DNA from: CAVSRC01 sp963743015
Lineage (GTDB): Bacteria > Pseudomonadota > Alphaproteobacteria > Rhizobiales > Kaistiaceae
Assembly (NCBI GenBank): GCA_963743015.1
Contig: CAVUOD010000033.1
Span: 62,001 to 126,000 of the forward strand
DNA: 64,000 bases
Direction of reading: 5' to 3'
Of this stretch, positions 1 to 8,562 are shown piece by piece. Below the pieces are notes generated by a model. That model was not told where the DNA came from and did not search any database. It saw only the letters and a list, made by a program, of their open reading frames with translations. Position 1 is the first letter of the stretch. Each line of letters starts with the position of its first letter. The position numbers and the translations under genes were made by a program.

Positions 1-849
1 GCGCAGCTGGTCGACCACCGCCTTCATCTCCAGGCCGATCGATGTCAGCCCACGGTCGTTCGACTTGGAGCACAGCGTGTTGACTTCGCGGTTGAATTCC
101 TGCGCCAGAAAGTCGAGGCGGCGGCCGACCGCGGCGTCGCTGGCGAGGAGCTCGCGCGTGGCGGCGATGTGGGCATAGAGGCGGTCGATCTCCTCGCGGA
201 TGTCGGCCCGCGTGGCAAGCAGCACGGCCTCCTGGTGCAGCCGGTCGGGATCGAGCGCCGGGGCGGCGTCGAGCAGCGCCGCCACCTGCTCGGCGAGACG
301 ATTGCGGATGGTTTCCGGAGCGCGCGCCGGAGAGGCCTCGGCGTCATGGGTGAGGCGCTCCAGCTCGTCGAGGCGGGTGGCGAGCACCGCCGCGATTGCC
401 CCGCCTTCGCGCGTGCGCATGGCGACCAGATCGGCCACAGCCTTGTCGAGATCGGCGATGAGCTGCCCGGCAAGCGCTGTCCGGGTCGCCTCGTCGGGCT
501 CGCTCTCGGCCGTCTCGAGCACGCCGCGAATGGCCAGAATGCCGTCAAGCGTCGGCGGCGCCGCCGTCACCGTTGCGCCCACCCGCTCCATGGCGGCGAT
601 CACTTGGGCCAGCACGTCCTCATTGACGCGCACGCTGGTCGCGCCCGCCTCGTGCTGGGCGGCGAGGCCGGCCTGGACATTGCCGCGGACGAGCCGCGCG
701 GCGATGCGCTCGCGGGCGGCCGGCTCGATGTGATCGAAGCCCGCCGGCAGGCGCAGCCGGATGTCGAGGCCCTTGCCGTTGACGCTGCGCACTTCCCAGG
801 TCCAGCGGTAGCCTTCCCATGCCCCGTCAATGCGGGCAAAGCCGGTCAT
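1..849 (-). CDS. yicC: YicC family endoribonuclease (3' end off the window)
   Basis: From an ATG at 849 the frame stays open for 283 codons to the left edge; the family is about 290 aa, so only a few C-terminal residues are missing. The start MTGFAR, the segment WEVRSVNGKGLDIRLRLP near residue 20 and the C-terminal LDFLAQEFNREVNTLCSKS are typical of YicC. Known members are hexameric endoribonucleases that affect RNA turnover and stress survival. It lies 112 bases downstream of mltG in the same direction, the usual neighbourhood in this order (often followed by gmk). Identification is firm; the substrate in this organism is not known. Confidence 0.93.
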   Translation of the reverse strand, partial: MTGFARIDGAWEGYRWTWEVRSVNGKGLDIRLRLPAGFDHIEPAARERIAARLVRGNVQAGLAAQHEAGATSVRVNEDVLAQVIAAMERVGATVTAAPPTLDGILAIRGVLETAESEPDEATRTALAGQLIADLDKAVADLVAMRTREGGAIAAVLATRLDELERLTHDAEASPARAPETIRNRLAEQVAALLDAAPALDPDRLHQEAVLLATRADIREEIDRLYAHIAATRELLASDAAVGRRLDFLAQEFNREVNTLCSKSNDRGLTSIGLEMKAVVDQLR

Positions 850-961
850 ACTGCAAAGCGGCATCTTGCGCCCGGTCCCAGTCAGAATCGGTTCGGCGCC
901 CGTCGGCGCCCAGCGCATAAGACGCGCCCGCCAGCGCAGGTTCAAGGGCGACGATGCGCGA

Positions 962-2209
962 TCAGGGCTTCGATTTCGGCGAAAGGGCGAGCGGCTGCGC
1001 GTCGCCACTGCCGTCGCCAGCGGCGCCGGCGGCTGCTCCGGCCTCGCCCGCCGCCGCCTTGGCGGCGTCATTGCCGGCGTTGAGGTTGCGCCAGCGCTCG
1101 ACGTTGCGCAGGTGTTCCTCGTAGGTCTGGGCAAAGGCATGGCCGCCGCTGCCGTCGGCTACGAAGTAGAGGTCGCGCGTGCGCGAGGGATTGGCCACCG
1201 CCTCGAGCGAGGCGCGGCCGGGATTGGCGATCGGTCCCGGCGGCAATGCCGGGATGACATATGTGTTGTAGGGCGTCGGCGTCTCGAGGTCCTTGCGGGC
1301 GAGGGCGAAGTCGGACGGTTTGCCGGCGCCGCCGAACATGCCGTAGAGCACCGTCGGATCGGATTGCAGGCGCATGTGCAGCTTCAGGCGGTTGATGAAC
1401 ACCGCCGCCACGCGGCTGCGCTCGTCGGAAAGCGCCGTCTCCTTCTCGACGATCGAGGCAAGGGTGACCAGCTCCGCCGGAGTCTTGATCGGCAGATCCG
1501 GAGCGCGCCGGCTCCACACATCGGCAAGCACCCTGTCGCGCTCGCGCTTCATGCGGTCGATGATGTTCTGGCGCGTGTCGCCGCGCGTGAACTTGTAGGT
1601 CTCGGGCAGCAGGCTGCCCTCCGCCGGGACCTGCTTGACGTCGCCGGAAAGAATATCGTCCGCCTTCAGGCGATCGACGATCTGCTGGCTGGTCAGCCCT
1701 TCCGGAATCGTCACCGAATAGAGGATGCCCTTGCCGGTCACCATGGTGTCCATGATGTCGCGCATGCTGGCATGGGCGGGGATCAGATATTCGCCGGCCT
1801 TGAGGTTGGAGGTCTGGTTGCTCAGCCACACGCCGAAGACGAACAGCCACTTGGTGTCGATCAGGCCGTCCTTGACCAGATCGTCGGCGATGGTGCTGAG
1901 GCCGCTGCCGTGGGGAACGGTGAAGGAGCGCGCCGTGTCGAGGGTGGTGGCGCTGTCGAAGCGCGATTTGGCGAAGAAGACGCCGCCGCCGATGGCGAGA
2001 ATGCCGACGACGATGACGGTGATGACGAGGTTGAGGAACACCACCATGGGATGGCGGACGGCGCGCGAGCGCGGCGGCGGCGGCGGCACCGGCTCGGGCT
2101 GAAGCGCCTCGGTGGGGCTGCGCGGCGCGGTGCGATTGAGCGAGGAATGAAGCCGGGCCGACAACGCCTCGGCGTCGTCGCTATACGGCTCTCTCCTCAA
2201 ATCAACCAT
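962..2209 (-). CDS. mltG: Endolytic murein transglycosylase MltG (YceG-like)
   Basis: 415 aa. A proline-rich cytoplasmic N-terminus (about residues 35-48) is followed by one membrane helix (about 56-80) and a periplasmic YceG domain. The signature ASIVEKET at about 251-258 holds the catalytic glutamate of the family, and LQSDPTVLYG follows at about 290. MltG cleaves nascent glycan strands inside the chain and is thought to terminate peptidoglycan polymerisation near the inner membrane. The extreme C-terminus is Ala/Gly-rich and low complexity. It sits between fabF and yicC on the same strand, the standard alphaproteobacterial order. ATG start at 2209. Confidence 0.95.
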   Translation of the reverse strand: MVDLRREPYSDDAEALSARLHSSLNRTAPRSPTEALQPEPVPPPPPRSRAVRHPMVVFLNLVITVIVVGILAIGGGVFFAKSRFDSATTLDTARSFTVPHGSGLSTIADDLVKDGLIDTKWLFVFGVWLSNQTSNLKAGEYLIPAHASMRDIMDTMVTGKGILYSVTIPEGLTSQQIVDRLKADDILSGDVKQVPAEGSLLPETYKFTRGDTRQNIIDRMKRERDRVLADVWSRRAPDLPIKTPAELVTLASIVEKETALSDERSRVAAVFINRLKLHMRLQSDPTVLYGMFGGAGKPSDFALARKDLETPTPYNTYVIPALPPGPIANPGRASLEAVANPSRTRDLYFVADGSGGHAFAQTYEEHLRNVERWRNLNAGNDAAKAAAGEAGAAAGAAGDGSGDAQPLALSPKSKP

Positions 2210-2303
2210 CGACTGCGGCCCTCACTGTTGCCCCCACGACGTTCCGGGCTGTGGGCGACTGTAGCATTTAATGTGGCAAAAGCGGGATAGCCGGATGCGC
2301 CGG

Positions 2304-3566
2304 TCACGAATGGCGGCGCAGCACCAGCGATGCGTTGGTTCCGCCGAAGCCGAAGGAGTTCGACAGCACGGTGTCGATCTGGCGCTTGCGTGCCGTGTGC
2401 GGGGCGAGGTCGAGCGCCGTGACCACCGAAGGGTTGTCGAGGTTGAGGGTCGGCGGGACGATATTGTCGCGGATCGCCAGCAGCGAGAAGATCGCCTCGA
2501 TGGCGCCGGCGGCGCCGAGCAGATGTCCGGTCGCCGATTTGGTCGAGGACATGCTGACCTTGCCGGCGGCATCGCCGATCAGGCTCTCGACCACGTTCAG
2601 CTCGATCTCGTCGCCCATCTGGGTCGAGGTGCCGTGGGCGTTGATGTAGTCGAGGTCGCCGGCGGAGATGCCCGCCCGCTTCAGCGCCATCTGCATGCAG
2701 CGGCGGGCGCCGTCGCCGTCCGGCGCCGGCGAGGTGATGTGATAGGCATCGCCGGACAGGCCGTAGCCGATGACTTCGCCATAGATGCGGGCGCCGCGCG
2801 CCAGAGCGTGCTCGCGCTCCTCGACGACGACGATGCCGGCCCCCTCGCCCATGACGAAGCCGTCGCGGTCGCGGTCATAGGGGCGCGAGGCCGCCGTCGG
2901 CCGGTCGTTGAAATGGGTGGACAGCGCCTTGGCGGCGGCGAAGCCGGCAATGGCGATGCGGCAGACCGGCGATTCAGCGCCGCCGGTGACCATCACGTCG
3001 GCATCGCCGAGCGCGACCAGCCGGGCGGCGTCGCCAATGGCATGGGCGCCGGTGGAGCACGCCGTCACCACCGCATGGTTCGGCCCCCTGAGGCCATGAC
3101 GAATCGATACCTGGCCCGAGGCAAGGTTGATCAGCCGGCCGGGAATGAAGAACGGGCTGACCCGCCGGGGTCCGCGCTCGTGCAGCGTGATCGAGGTTTC
3201 CTGGATGCCTTGCAGGCCGCCGATGCCGGAGCCGATGAGCACGCCGGTCGCTACCTGGTCGTCATAGCCCGTCGGGTGCCAGCCGGCATCGTCGAGCGCC
3301 TGGTCGGCGGCCGCCATCGCGTAGACGATGAAGGGATCGACCTTGCGGCTTTCCTTCGGCTCCATCCAGTCGTCGGGGTTGAACTTGCCTTCGTCCTTGG
3401 AGCCTGGCGGCAGCTGGCCGGCTATCTGGCACGCCAGGTCGCCAACCTCGAAATTCTCGATTCGGGCGATGCCGCTGTGGCCGGCGAGAATGGCCGACCA
3501 CGACGCATCGACGCCGCAGCCAAGCGGCGTCACCATGCCCATCCCGGTGATGACGACCCGTCTCAT
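2304..3566 (-). CDS. fabF: Beta-ketoacyl-ACP synthase II
   Basis: 420 aa, full length. It condenses malonyl-ACP with a growing acyl-ACP in the elongation cycle of type II fatty acid synthesis. The Cys-His-His catalytic set is visible: Cys in VVTACSTGAHA (about residue 169), His in INAHGTSTQ (about 310) and His in ATGHLLGAAG (about 346). The start MRRVVITGMGMVTPLG is canonical. It lies 58 bases downstream of acpP and upstream of mltG, all transcribed leftward. Confidence 0.97.
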   Translation of the reverse strand: MRRVVITGMGMVTPLGCGVDASWSAILAGHSGIARIENFEVGDLACQIAGQLPPGSKDEGKFNPDDWMEPKESRKVDPFIVYAMAAADQALDDAGWHPTGYDDQVATGVLIGSGIGGLQGIQETSITLHERGPRRVSPFFIPGRLINLASGQVSIRHGLRGPNHAVVTACSTGAHAIGDAARLVALGDADVMVTGGAESPVCRIAIAGFAAAKALSTHFNDRPTAASRPYDRDRDGFVMGEGAGIVVVEEREHALARGARIYGEVIGYGLSGDAYHITSPAPDGDGARRCMQMALKRAGISAGDLDYINAHGTSTQMGDEIELNVVESLIGDAAGKVSMSSTKSATGHLLGAAGAIEAIFSLLAIRDNIVPPTLNLDNPSVVTALDLAPHTARKRQIDTVLSNSFGFGGTNASLVLRRHS

Positions 3567-3624
3567 CGAATACAGCGACCCGCGCCGATGGCGGACAGGC
3601 CGGCCGCTCCGTTCACGGCGCCGG

Positions 3625-3861
3625 TCAGGCGGTGTTCTTTTCGAGGAAACCGATCGCGTCGCCGACGGTCAGGATCGTCTCGGCGGCATCGTCCGGAATC
3701 TCGACGCCAAACTCTTCCTCGAAAGCCATCACGAGTTCGACGGTGTCGAGGCTATCGGCGCCCAGGTCGTCGATAAAGCTGGCGTTCTCGGTGACCTTCT
3801 CCGCGTCGACGCCGAGATGCTCGACGACAATCTTCTTCACCCGTTCAGCGACATCGCTCAT
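3625..3861 (-). CDS. acpP: Acyl carrier protein
   Basis: 78 aa, acidic. The phosphopantetheine attachment serine lies in the motif DDLGADSLDTVEL (about residue 37). It carries the growing acyl chain for FabD, FabG and FabF, which flank it. The 224 bases between acpP and the upstream fabG are longer than the other gaps in this cluster, which fits a separate strong acpP promoter; I could not single out a convincing -35/-10 pair there. Confidence 0.97.
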   Translation of the reverse strand: MSDVAERVKKIVVEHLGVDAEKVTENASFIDDLGADSLDTVELVMAFEEEFGVEIPDDAAETILTVGDAIGFLEKNTA

Positions 3862-4085
3862 TTTTTCTAGAACCTCGATTGCCTCAACTTTGCCTAACCA
3901 ACGGACCCCCTGCCCGGCAAGAGATCAACGATTGCCTTGTGTACGGAACGGGTAGAAGCGTTGAAAATCGCCGCGCTTCCGGCACCGGCCGGTGGCCCGT
4001 AACACACTTTGTGGACCTTTGCCAGCCAACCAAATCGCCCCGTTCAATCCCTCCCTCCGGCCGGCGGCGAAACCGGCCCAAGCGC

Positions 4086-4826
4086 TCATATCATGGCCAT
4101 GCCGCCGTTGACGTGCAACGTCTGACCGGTGACATAGGACGCCTCGTCCGAAGCCAGATAGACGACCGCCGAAGCAACCTCATCGGGCGTGCCAAGGCGC
4201 TTGGCCGGGACCCGCTGGAGGATCGCCTCCTTCTGCTTGTCGTTGAGCGCGTCGGTCATCGGCGAGGCGGTGAAGCCCGGCGCGACGCAGTTGACGGTGA
4301 CGCTGCGGCTGGCAATCTCGGCGGCAAGCGACTTGGTCATGCCGATCAGACCCGCCTTGGAGGCGGCGTAGTTGCCCTGGCCGGCATTGCCGGTGACGCC
4401 GACAACGGACGTGATCGAGATGATGCGGCCGGTGCGGCGGCGCATCATGCCGCGCAAGACCCCGCGCGCGAGCCGCATGGCCGCGGTCAGGTTGACGGTC
4501 AGCACCGTGTCCCAGTCCTCGTCGGTCATGCGCGCGAAGAGCATGTCGCGGGTGACGCCGGCATTGTTGACCAGGATGTCGATCTCGCCGCCGAGCGCTT
4601 CCTCGGCCTGCGGAACGAGCTTCTCCACCTCGGCGGCGTCGCCGAGATTGCAGGGCAGCACCGCCGTGCGCTCGCCGAGTTCGGCGGCGAGCGCTTCGAG
4701 CGCCTCGCGCCGCGTGCCCGACAGCCCGACGATGGCGCCCTGCTTGTGAAGGGCGCGGGCAATGGCGCCGCCGATGGCGCCGCTGGCTCCGGTGACCAGG
4801 GCGCGCTTCCCCGTCAGTTCGAACAT
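4086..4826 (-). CDS. fabG: 3-oxoacyl-ACP reductase FabG
   Basis: 246 aa short-chain dehydrogenase. The NADP-binding glycine motif TGASGAIGGAIA is at about residues 13-24, NNAGVTRD at about 86, and the catalytic Ser, Tyr and Lys are in SITSVVG and YAASKAG. The C-terminal LHVNGGMAMI is typical of true FabG. It reduces 3-oxoacyl-ACP. It starts 14 bases after the end of fabD, so the two are probably co-transcribed. Confidence 0.95.
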   Translation of the reverse strand: MFELTGKRALVTGASGAIGGAIARALHKQGAIVGLSGTRREALEALAAELGERTAVLPCNLGDAAEVEKLVPQAEEALGGEIDILVNNAGVTRDMLFARMTDEDWDTVLTVNLTAAMRLARGVLRGMMRRRTGRIISITSVVGVTGNAGQGNYAASKAGLIGMTKSLAAEIASRSVTVNCVAPGFTASPMTDALNDKQKEAILQRVPAKRLGTPDEVASAVVYLASDEASYVTGQTLHVNGGMAMI

Positions 4827-4840
4827 GATCCCGCCCTTCC

Positions 4841-5782
4841 TCAGCCGAGTTTGGCGACGGCCGCGTCGATGTCGGCCGGCGTGCCGACGGCAACCGTCTC
4901 GGCACCGTCGACAATACGCCTGGCGAGGCCGGAGAGCACCTTGCCGGCACCGACCTCGACGAAAAGCTTAACACCGGCGTCGCCCAGCCAGGCGACCGAT
5001 TCGCGCCAGCGCACCATGCCGGTCACCTGTTCGACCAGCCGGCGGCGGATCTCCGCCGGGTCGCTGATCGGGCGGGCGAGCACATTGGCGACCAGCGGTA
5101 CCACCGGCGCCCTGATGTCGACGGCGGCGAGCGCCTCTTCCATCGCCTCGGCGGCGGGCGCCATCAGGGCACAATGGAAGGGCGCGCTGACCGGCAGGAG
5201 GATGGCCCGCTTGACGCCCTTCTGCTGGGCGATGGCGATGGCCCGCTCGACGGCCGCCTTGGCTCCGGAGAGCACCACCTGACCGCCGCCATTGTCGTTG
5301 GCGGCGGCGCAGACATCGCCTTCGGCCGCCTGTTCGGCAACCTCCTTTGCCGCATCGAGATCCATGCCGAGCAGCGCCGCCATGGCGCCCGAGCCGACCG
5401 GCACGGCCGCCTGCATGGCGCGCCCACGGGTACGCAGGAGCCGGGCGGCATCGTCGACGCCGAGCGCGCCGGCCGCGGCCAGCGCCGAATATTCGCCGAG
5501 CGAATGGCCGGCGACATAGGCGACCTGATCGCGGATGCTGACGCCGCGCGCCTCGAGCACGCGAAGCACCGCCAGGCTCACCGCCATCAGCGCCGGCTGG
5601 GCGTTCTCGGTCAGAGTCAGGGTCTCAATCGGCCCTTCCCAGATGATCCGGGAGAGCTTCTCGCCGAGCGCCTCGTCGACCGCCTCGAAGACGGCCCGCG
5701 CCTCGAATTCGGCATCGGCAAGCGCCTTGCCCATGCCGACCACCTGGCTGCCCTGCCCTGGAAACGTGAATGCGACCGTCAT
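4841..5782 (-). CDS. fabD: Malonyl-CoA:ACP transacylase
   Basis: 313 aa, full length. FTFPGQGSQ opens the protein, and the nucleophilic serine lies in the elbow AGHSLGEYSA (about residue 92). The C-terminal VEVGAGKVLSGL is also characteristic. It loads malonyl groups onto ACP. It is the first gene of the fab cluster in the leftward direction, and its promoter must lie in the 128 bases shared with the divergent gene at 5911. Confidence 0.96.
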   Translation of the reverse strand: MTVAFTFPGQGSQVVGMGKALADAEFEARAVFEAVDEALGEKLSRIIWEGPIETLTLTENAQPALMAVSLAVLRVLEARGVSIRDQVAYVAGHSLGEYSALAAAGALGVDDAARLLRTRGRAMQAAVPVGSGAMAALLGMDLDAAKEVAEQAAEGDVCAAANDNGGGQVVLSGAKAAVERAIAIAQQKGVKRAILLPVSAPFHCALMAPAAEAMEEALAAVDIRAPVVPLVANVLARPISDPAEIRRRLVEQVTGMVRWRESVAWLGDAGVKLFVEVGAGKVLSGLARRIVDGAETVAVGTPADIDAAVAKLG

Positions 5783-5910
5783 CTTTGCCCCGAGACGCCT
5801 CTCTCAGCCGGCGAGTGTCCGCCGTTGGCCGCGGGTTTGAGCGCGCCCGGCCGGGGCTGTCAAGACACCCGGACGCCTGCTACGCTCGCTTCCCGGACAG
5901 GAGCCGGACT

Positions 5911-6449
5911 ATGGGGCGCATCCGGGTCGCTCTGGCAGGGCTGGCGGTGCTCGCCGTCGTGGCGGTTGGACAAGCCGAGGCTGCGTCGTTCGAGGCCTGG
6001 ACGGCCTCGCGCTGGAAGTGGACGGAAGGCGTCGACCGCTTTACCGACCAGAAGATCAGCCGTGCCCTGCTGCTGACCGTCGAAATCGCGAACGTCCCGC
6101 TGGGCACGGGAGACGCCCGCATCGCTCTCACCTGCACGGCCGGCAAGCCGGTCATGGACATCGCGTGGAGCATCAAGGTTGCCGGCAAGACGCATCTGAC
6201 CGTCGAATACCGCTTCGCCGGACGGCCGGGTCGCAGCCTCGAGGCCCGCTACGTCAATCGCACCAGCAGCAGGTCAGCGATCTCGCCGGCATCCGCCGCT
6301 TCCTCGCCGATGCGCGCATGGCGGACGTCCTGCGCCTGCGCGTGACGTCCGACCTCTATGGTCCGGTCGAAGCGAAATTCAGGGCGGCGGCAGGCGCCGA
6401 CATCTATCGCCGCTTCACCGCCGCCTGCCCGGTCGCCGCGTCGCGCTAA
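5911..6449 (+). CDS. Hypothetical exported protein, frameshifted
   Basis: From ATG 5911 there is a clear signal peptide (MGRIRVALAGLAVLAVVAVG, cleavage near AEA-AS), then a mature domain of unknown function containing a short Cys pattern (LTCTAGKPV, later TAACPV). The frame reads well to about 6264 (ARYVNRT), then coding character moves to another frame (VSDLAGIRRFLADARMADV) and ends with TAA at 6449. Joining the two by restoring one lost base near 6265 gives about 179 aa. The break is either a sequencing error or a real null mutation. It converges with, and slightly overlaps, the polysaccharide deacetylase on the other strand. I do not recognise the family. Confidence 0.6.
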
Positions 6450-7438
6450 AGCTTGCTCTTCTTCGGTACCGGCGGGCGGGCGCCGCGCGCCAGTTTCGCA
6501 TCGTAGCGCGCCGTGTCGCCGGGCCGCGTGATGTAGCAGGCGGTGGCGGCAACCGGCCTGCCGGCCCTGATCAGGTCGGCGACGGTCAGGAAGCGGTAGC
6601 CTTCGGCCTTGAGCCTGGGAATGATCGTATGCAGCGCCTCGGCCGTATGGGTGCCGCGGCCATTGGCGTGCATGACCACGATCGAGCCCGGCCGGACGGT
6701 GGAGAACACGTTGCGCACGATCGCCCTGGCGCTGGTCCCGTCCGGGTCGCCCGAAACCGTGTCCCACTGGATGATGACCGAGCCGAGGGCGTTGACGGCC
6801 GCCGAGGTTGCCGGCGTGCAGGAGCCATAGGGGAAGCGGAAGAGCCGCATCGGCGCGGTGGGGGCGCTTGCCGGGCACGTCCTTGCCGCCGCCTCGCGGG
6901 TCATCGCCAGCGCCGCCTCGGTCAGCAGGATCTCGTTCGCGATCCGCCCGGCCGAAGCGGCGTGCAGGTCGGGATGGTCGAAGCTGTGGTTGCCGATGAG
7001 GAAGCGCCGGTCGGCGGCAAGCTGCGCGGCCCGCGTCCTGTGGGTCAACAGCCAGCGGCCGGCGGCGAAGAAGGTCGCCGGTACCTTCTCGGCGCGCAGA
7101 TAATCGACGATGGCGCCGTCATAGCCGGCGATCGGGCTCACCGTCTGGCAGAGATCGAAGGTGAGCGCGACGGCCTTGTCGCCTGGGGCGAGGTCGACCC
7201 GGCGGATGATGCCCGCCAATGCGCCGCTCACCGGCGCCAGGGCGTTTGCCGGGGCCGGTTTGACGAAGGCATCGGCGGCCGTCGGACGGCGTCGGTGTTG
7301 CTCGCCGGCAACCGCTGCCAGCTCACCGGGCGTCCAGCAGGCGGCCAGTGCCGCGCGCGAGGCGAGCAGCGCCCCGGCACCTCCCAGAAGTCCGGCGAGC
7401 ATGGTCCGCCGGCTCAATTGTCCGCATTGTGCGCACAT
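6446..7438 (-). CDS. Polysaccharide deacetylase (NodB/CE4 family), Tat-type signal
   Basis: 330 aa. The N-terminus has a twin-arginine motif (SRRTMLAG) before a hydrophobic stretch and AxA-type cleavage site near residue 33, so Tat export is likely. The NodB fold motifs are present in order: TFDLCQ (variant of TFDDG, keeping the first Asp), the metal-binding NHSFDHPDL, RFPYGSC, DTVSGD and VVMHANGRG. The enzyme probably removes acetyl groups from an extracytoplasmic polysaccharide or peptidoglycan; the substrate cannot be deduced. It is divergent from the rpsF cluster. Confidence 0.88.
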   Translation of the reverse strand: MCAQCGQLSRRTMLAGLLGGAGALLASRAALAACWTPGELAAVAGEQHRRRPTAADAFVKPAPANALAPVSGALAGIIRRVDLAPGDKAVALTFDLCQTVSPIAGYDGAIVDYLRAEKVPATFFAAGRWLLTHRTRAAQLAADRRFLIGNHSFDHPDLHAASAGRIANEILLTEAALAMTREAAARTCPASAPTAPMRLFRFPYGSCTPATSAAVNALGSVIIQWDTVSGDPDGTSARAIVRNVFSTVRPGSIVVMHANGRGTHTAEALHTIIPRLKAEGYRFLTVADLIRAGRPVAATACYITRPGDTARYDAKLARGARPPVPKKSKL

Positions 7439-7487
7439 CGATTTGTCTTCCCGCCAGTCGCCGTGGCAATTGCTCTAATCCAAATCG

Positions 7488-7516
7488 CTTGCAAAGGCCC
7501 AGGTTTTCCGTATAAC
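7488..7516 (+). promoter_or_regulatory. Probable promoter of the rpsF operon
   Basis: CTTGCA at 7488-7493 and TATAAC at 7511-7516 are separated by 17 bases, close to the alphaproteobacterial housekeeping consensus. This leaves a leader of about 165 bases before rpsF, where an S6:S18-binding autoregulatory RNA is known in other bacteria; I could not verify that structure here. Confidence 0.55.
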
Positions 7517-7685
7517 CGCGCCGTCCAGACGGACCCCGGCCGGGGGCTGAACGGAAGGCGGCAAGCGCCGCAGGATCGACAGCGATCCGTCTTCCCGTGC
7601 TCCTGCTCTCGAAGTGTCATCGAGCCTTTCCCGAAAAGAAGGCTTCGACGAGGCTTAGCGCCGGACAACATGAGGAAAGGCATCC

Positions 7686-8168
7686 ATGCCCTTATACGAG
7701 CATGTCTTTTTGGCTCGCCAAGACGTCTCCGGCCCGCAGGTCGAAGCGCTTGTCGAGCAGTTCAAAGGCGTCATCGAACAGGCCGGCGGCAGCGTCTCCA
7801 AGGTCGAGAGCTGGGGGCTCAAGTCCCTCACCTATCGCATCCGCAAGAACCGCAAGGCCCATTTCACCCTGATGAACATCGAGGCGCCGGCCGCGGCTGT
7901 CGCCGAGATGGAGCGTCAGCAGCGGCTCAACGAGGACGTCATCCGCGCCATGACCATCAAGGTCGAGGCGCTCGAGGAAGGTCCCTCGGCGATGATGCAG
8001 AAGCGTGACCGCGACGATCGCGGCGACCGCGGTGGCCGCTTCGGCGATCGCGAGCGCGGCGGCCGCTTCGGCGATCGCGACCGCGGTGACCGTGGCGATC
8101 GGCCGCCGCGCCCGCGCCGCGAGGAGAGCGACAGCTCCGGTGGTGACAGCAACGGTGGAGCAAACTGA
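7686..8168 (+). CDS. rpsF: 30S ribosomal protein S6
   Basis: 160 aa. The first ~95 residues (MPLYEHVFLARQDVS..., then SKVESWGLKSLTYRIRKNRKAH) form the S6 fold. The remaining ~60 residues are a low-complexity Arg/Asp/Gly tail built from imperfect repeats of the type RGGRFGDR, common in Rhizobiales S6 but much longer than in enteric S6. S6 pairs with S18 on the small-subunit platform. The stop overlaps the rpsR start as TGATG, so the two are translationally coupled. Confidence 0.97.
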   Translation: MPLYEHVFLARQDVSGPQVEALVEQFKGVIEQAGGSVSKVESWGLKSLTYRIRKNRKAHFTLMNIEAPAAAVAEMERQQRLNEDVIRAMTIKVEALEEGPSAMMQKRDRDDRGDRGGRFGDRERGGRFGDRDRGDRGDRPPRPRREESDSSGGDSNGGAN

Positions 8169-8416
8169 TGGTCGACATCAATCAGTTGCCGACGCGCCGG
8201 CCCTTCTTCCGCCGCCGCAAGACCTGCCCGTTCTCCGGCGCCAACGCGCCCAAGATCGACTACAAGGACGTGCGCCTTCTGCAGCGCTACATCTCGGAGC
8301 GCGGCAAGATCGTGCCGTCGCGCATCACCGCGGTGTCGGCGCCCAAGCAGCGCGAACTGGCGCGGGCGATCAAGCGGGCGCGCTTCCTCGGCCTGCTGCC
8401 GTATGTGATCAAGTGA
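8168..8416 (+). CDS. rpsR: 30S ribosomal protein S18
   Basis: 82 aa. RRKTCPFSGANAPKIDYKDV and the basic ITAVSAPKQRELARAIKRAR segment are typical of S18. It binds with S6 to 16S rRNA. Start codon overlaps the last base of the rpsF stop. A large palindromic repeat begins right after its stop codon. Confidence 0.98.
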   Translation: MVDINQLPTRRPFFRRRKTCPFSGANAPKIDYKDVRLLQRYISERGKIVPSRITAVSAPKQRELARAIKRARFLGLLPYVIK

Positions 8417-8488
8417 GCGAATAGCGAATTGGGAGTAGCGAATAGACGGAAGAACCTCACTATTCGCTACTCGCTACTCACTATTCGT
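8417..8488 (+). repeat. Imperfect long palindrome (REP-like) after rpsR
   Basis: The left arm at 8417-8445 and right arm at 8460-8488 are near-perfect reverse complements over 29 bases, built on the iterated unit GCGAATAG/GCGAGTAG, with a 14-base loop. It can fold into a strong hairpin directly behind the rpsR stop codon and may act as a terminator or mRNA stabiliser. Its unit structure looks like a dispersed intergenic repeat rather than a simple terminator. Confidence 0.8.
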
Positions 8489-8562
8489 CCTTTCAAGTTG
8501 GGGTACGGCCGGAGCACGGGGCTCCGCGACCTGCCCCTAACCGCTCGAAAGGCGGGACAGCG

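Noticed and set aside
5911..6449. Programmed ribosomal frameshift in the exported hypothetical protein
   Set aside because: No slippery heptamer at the break, and similar one-base breaks occur in many unrelated genes here, so sequence error is simpler.
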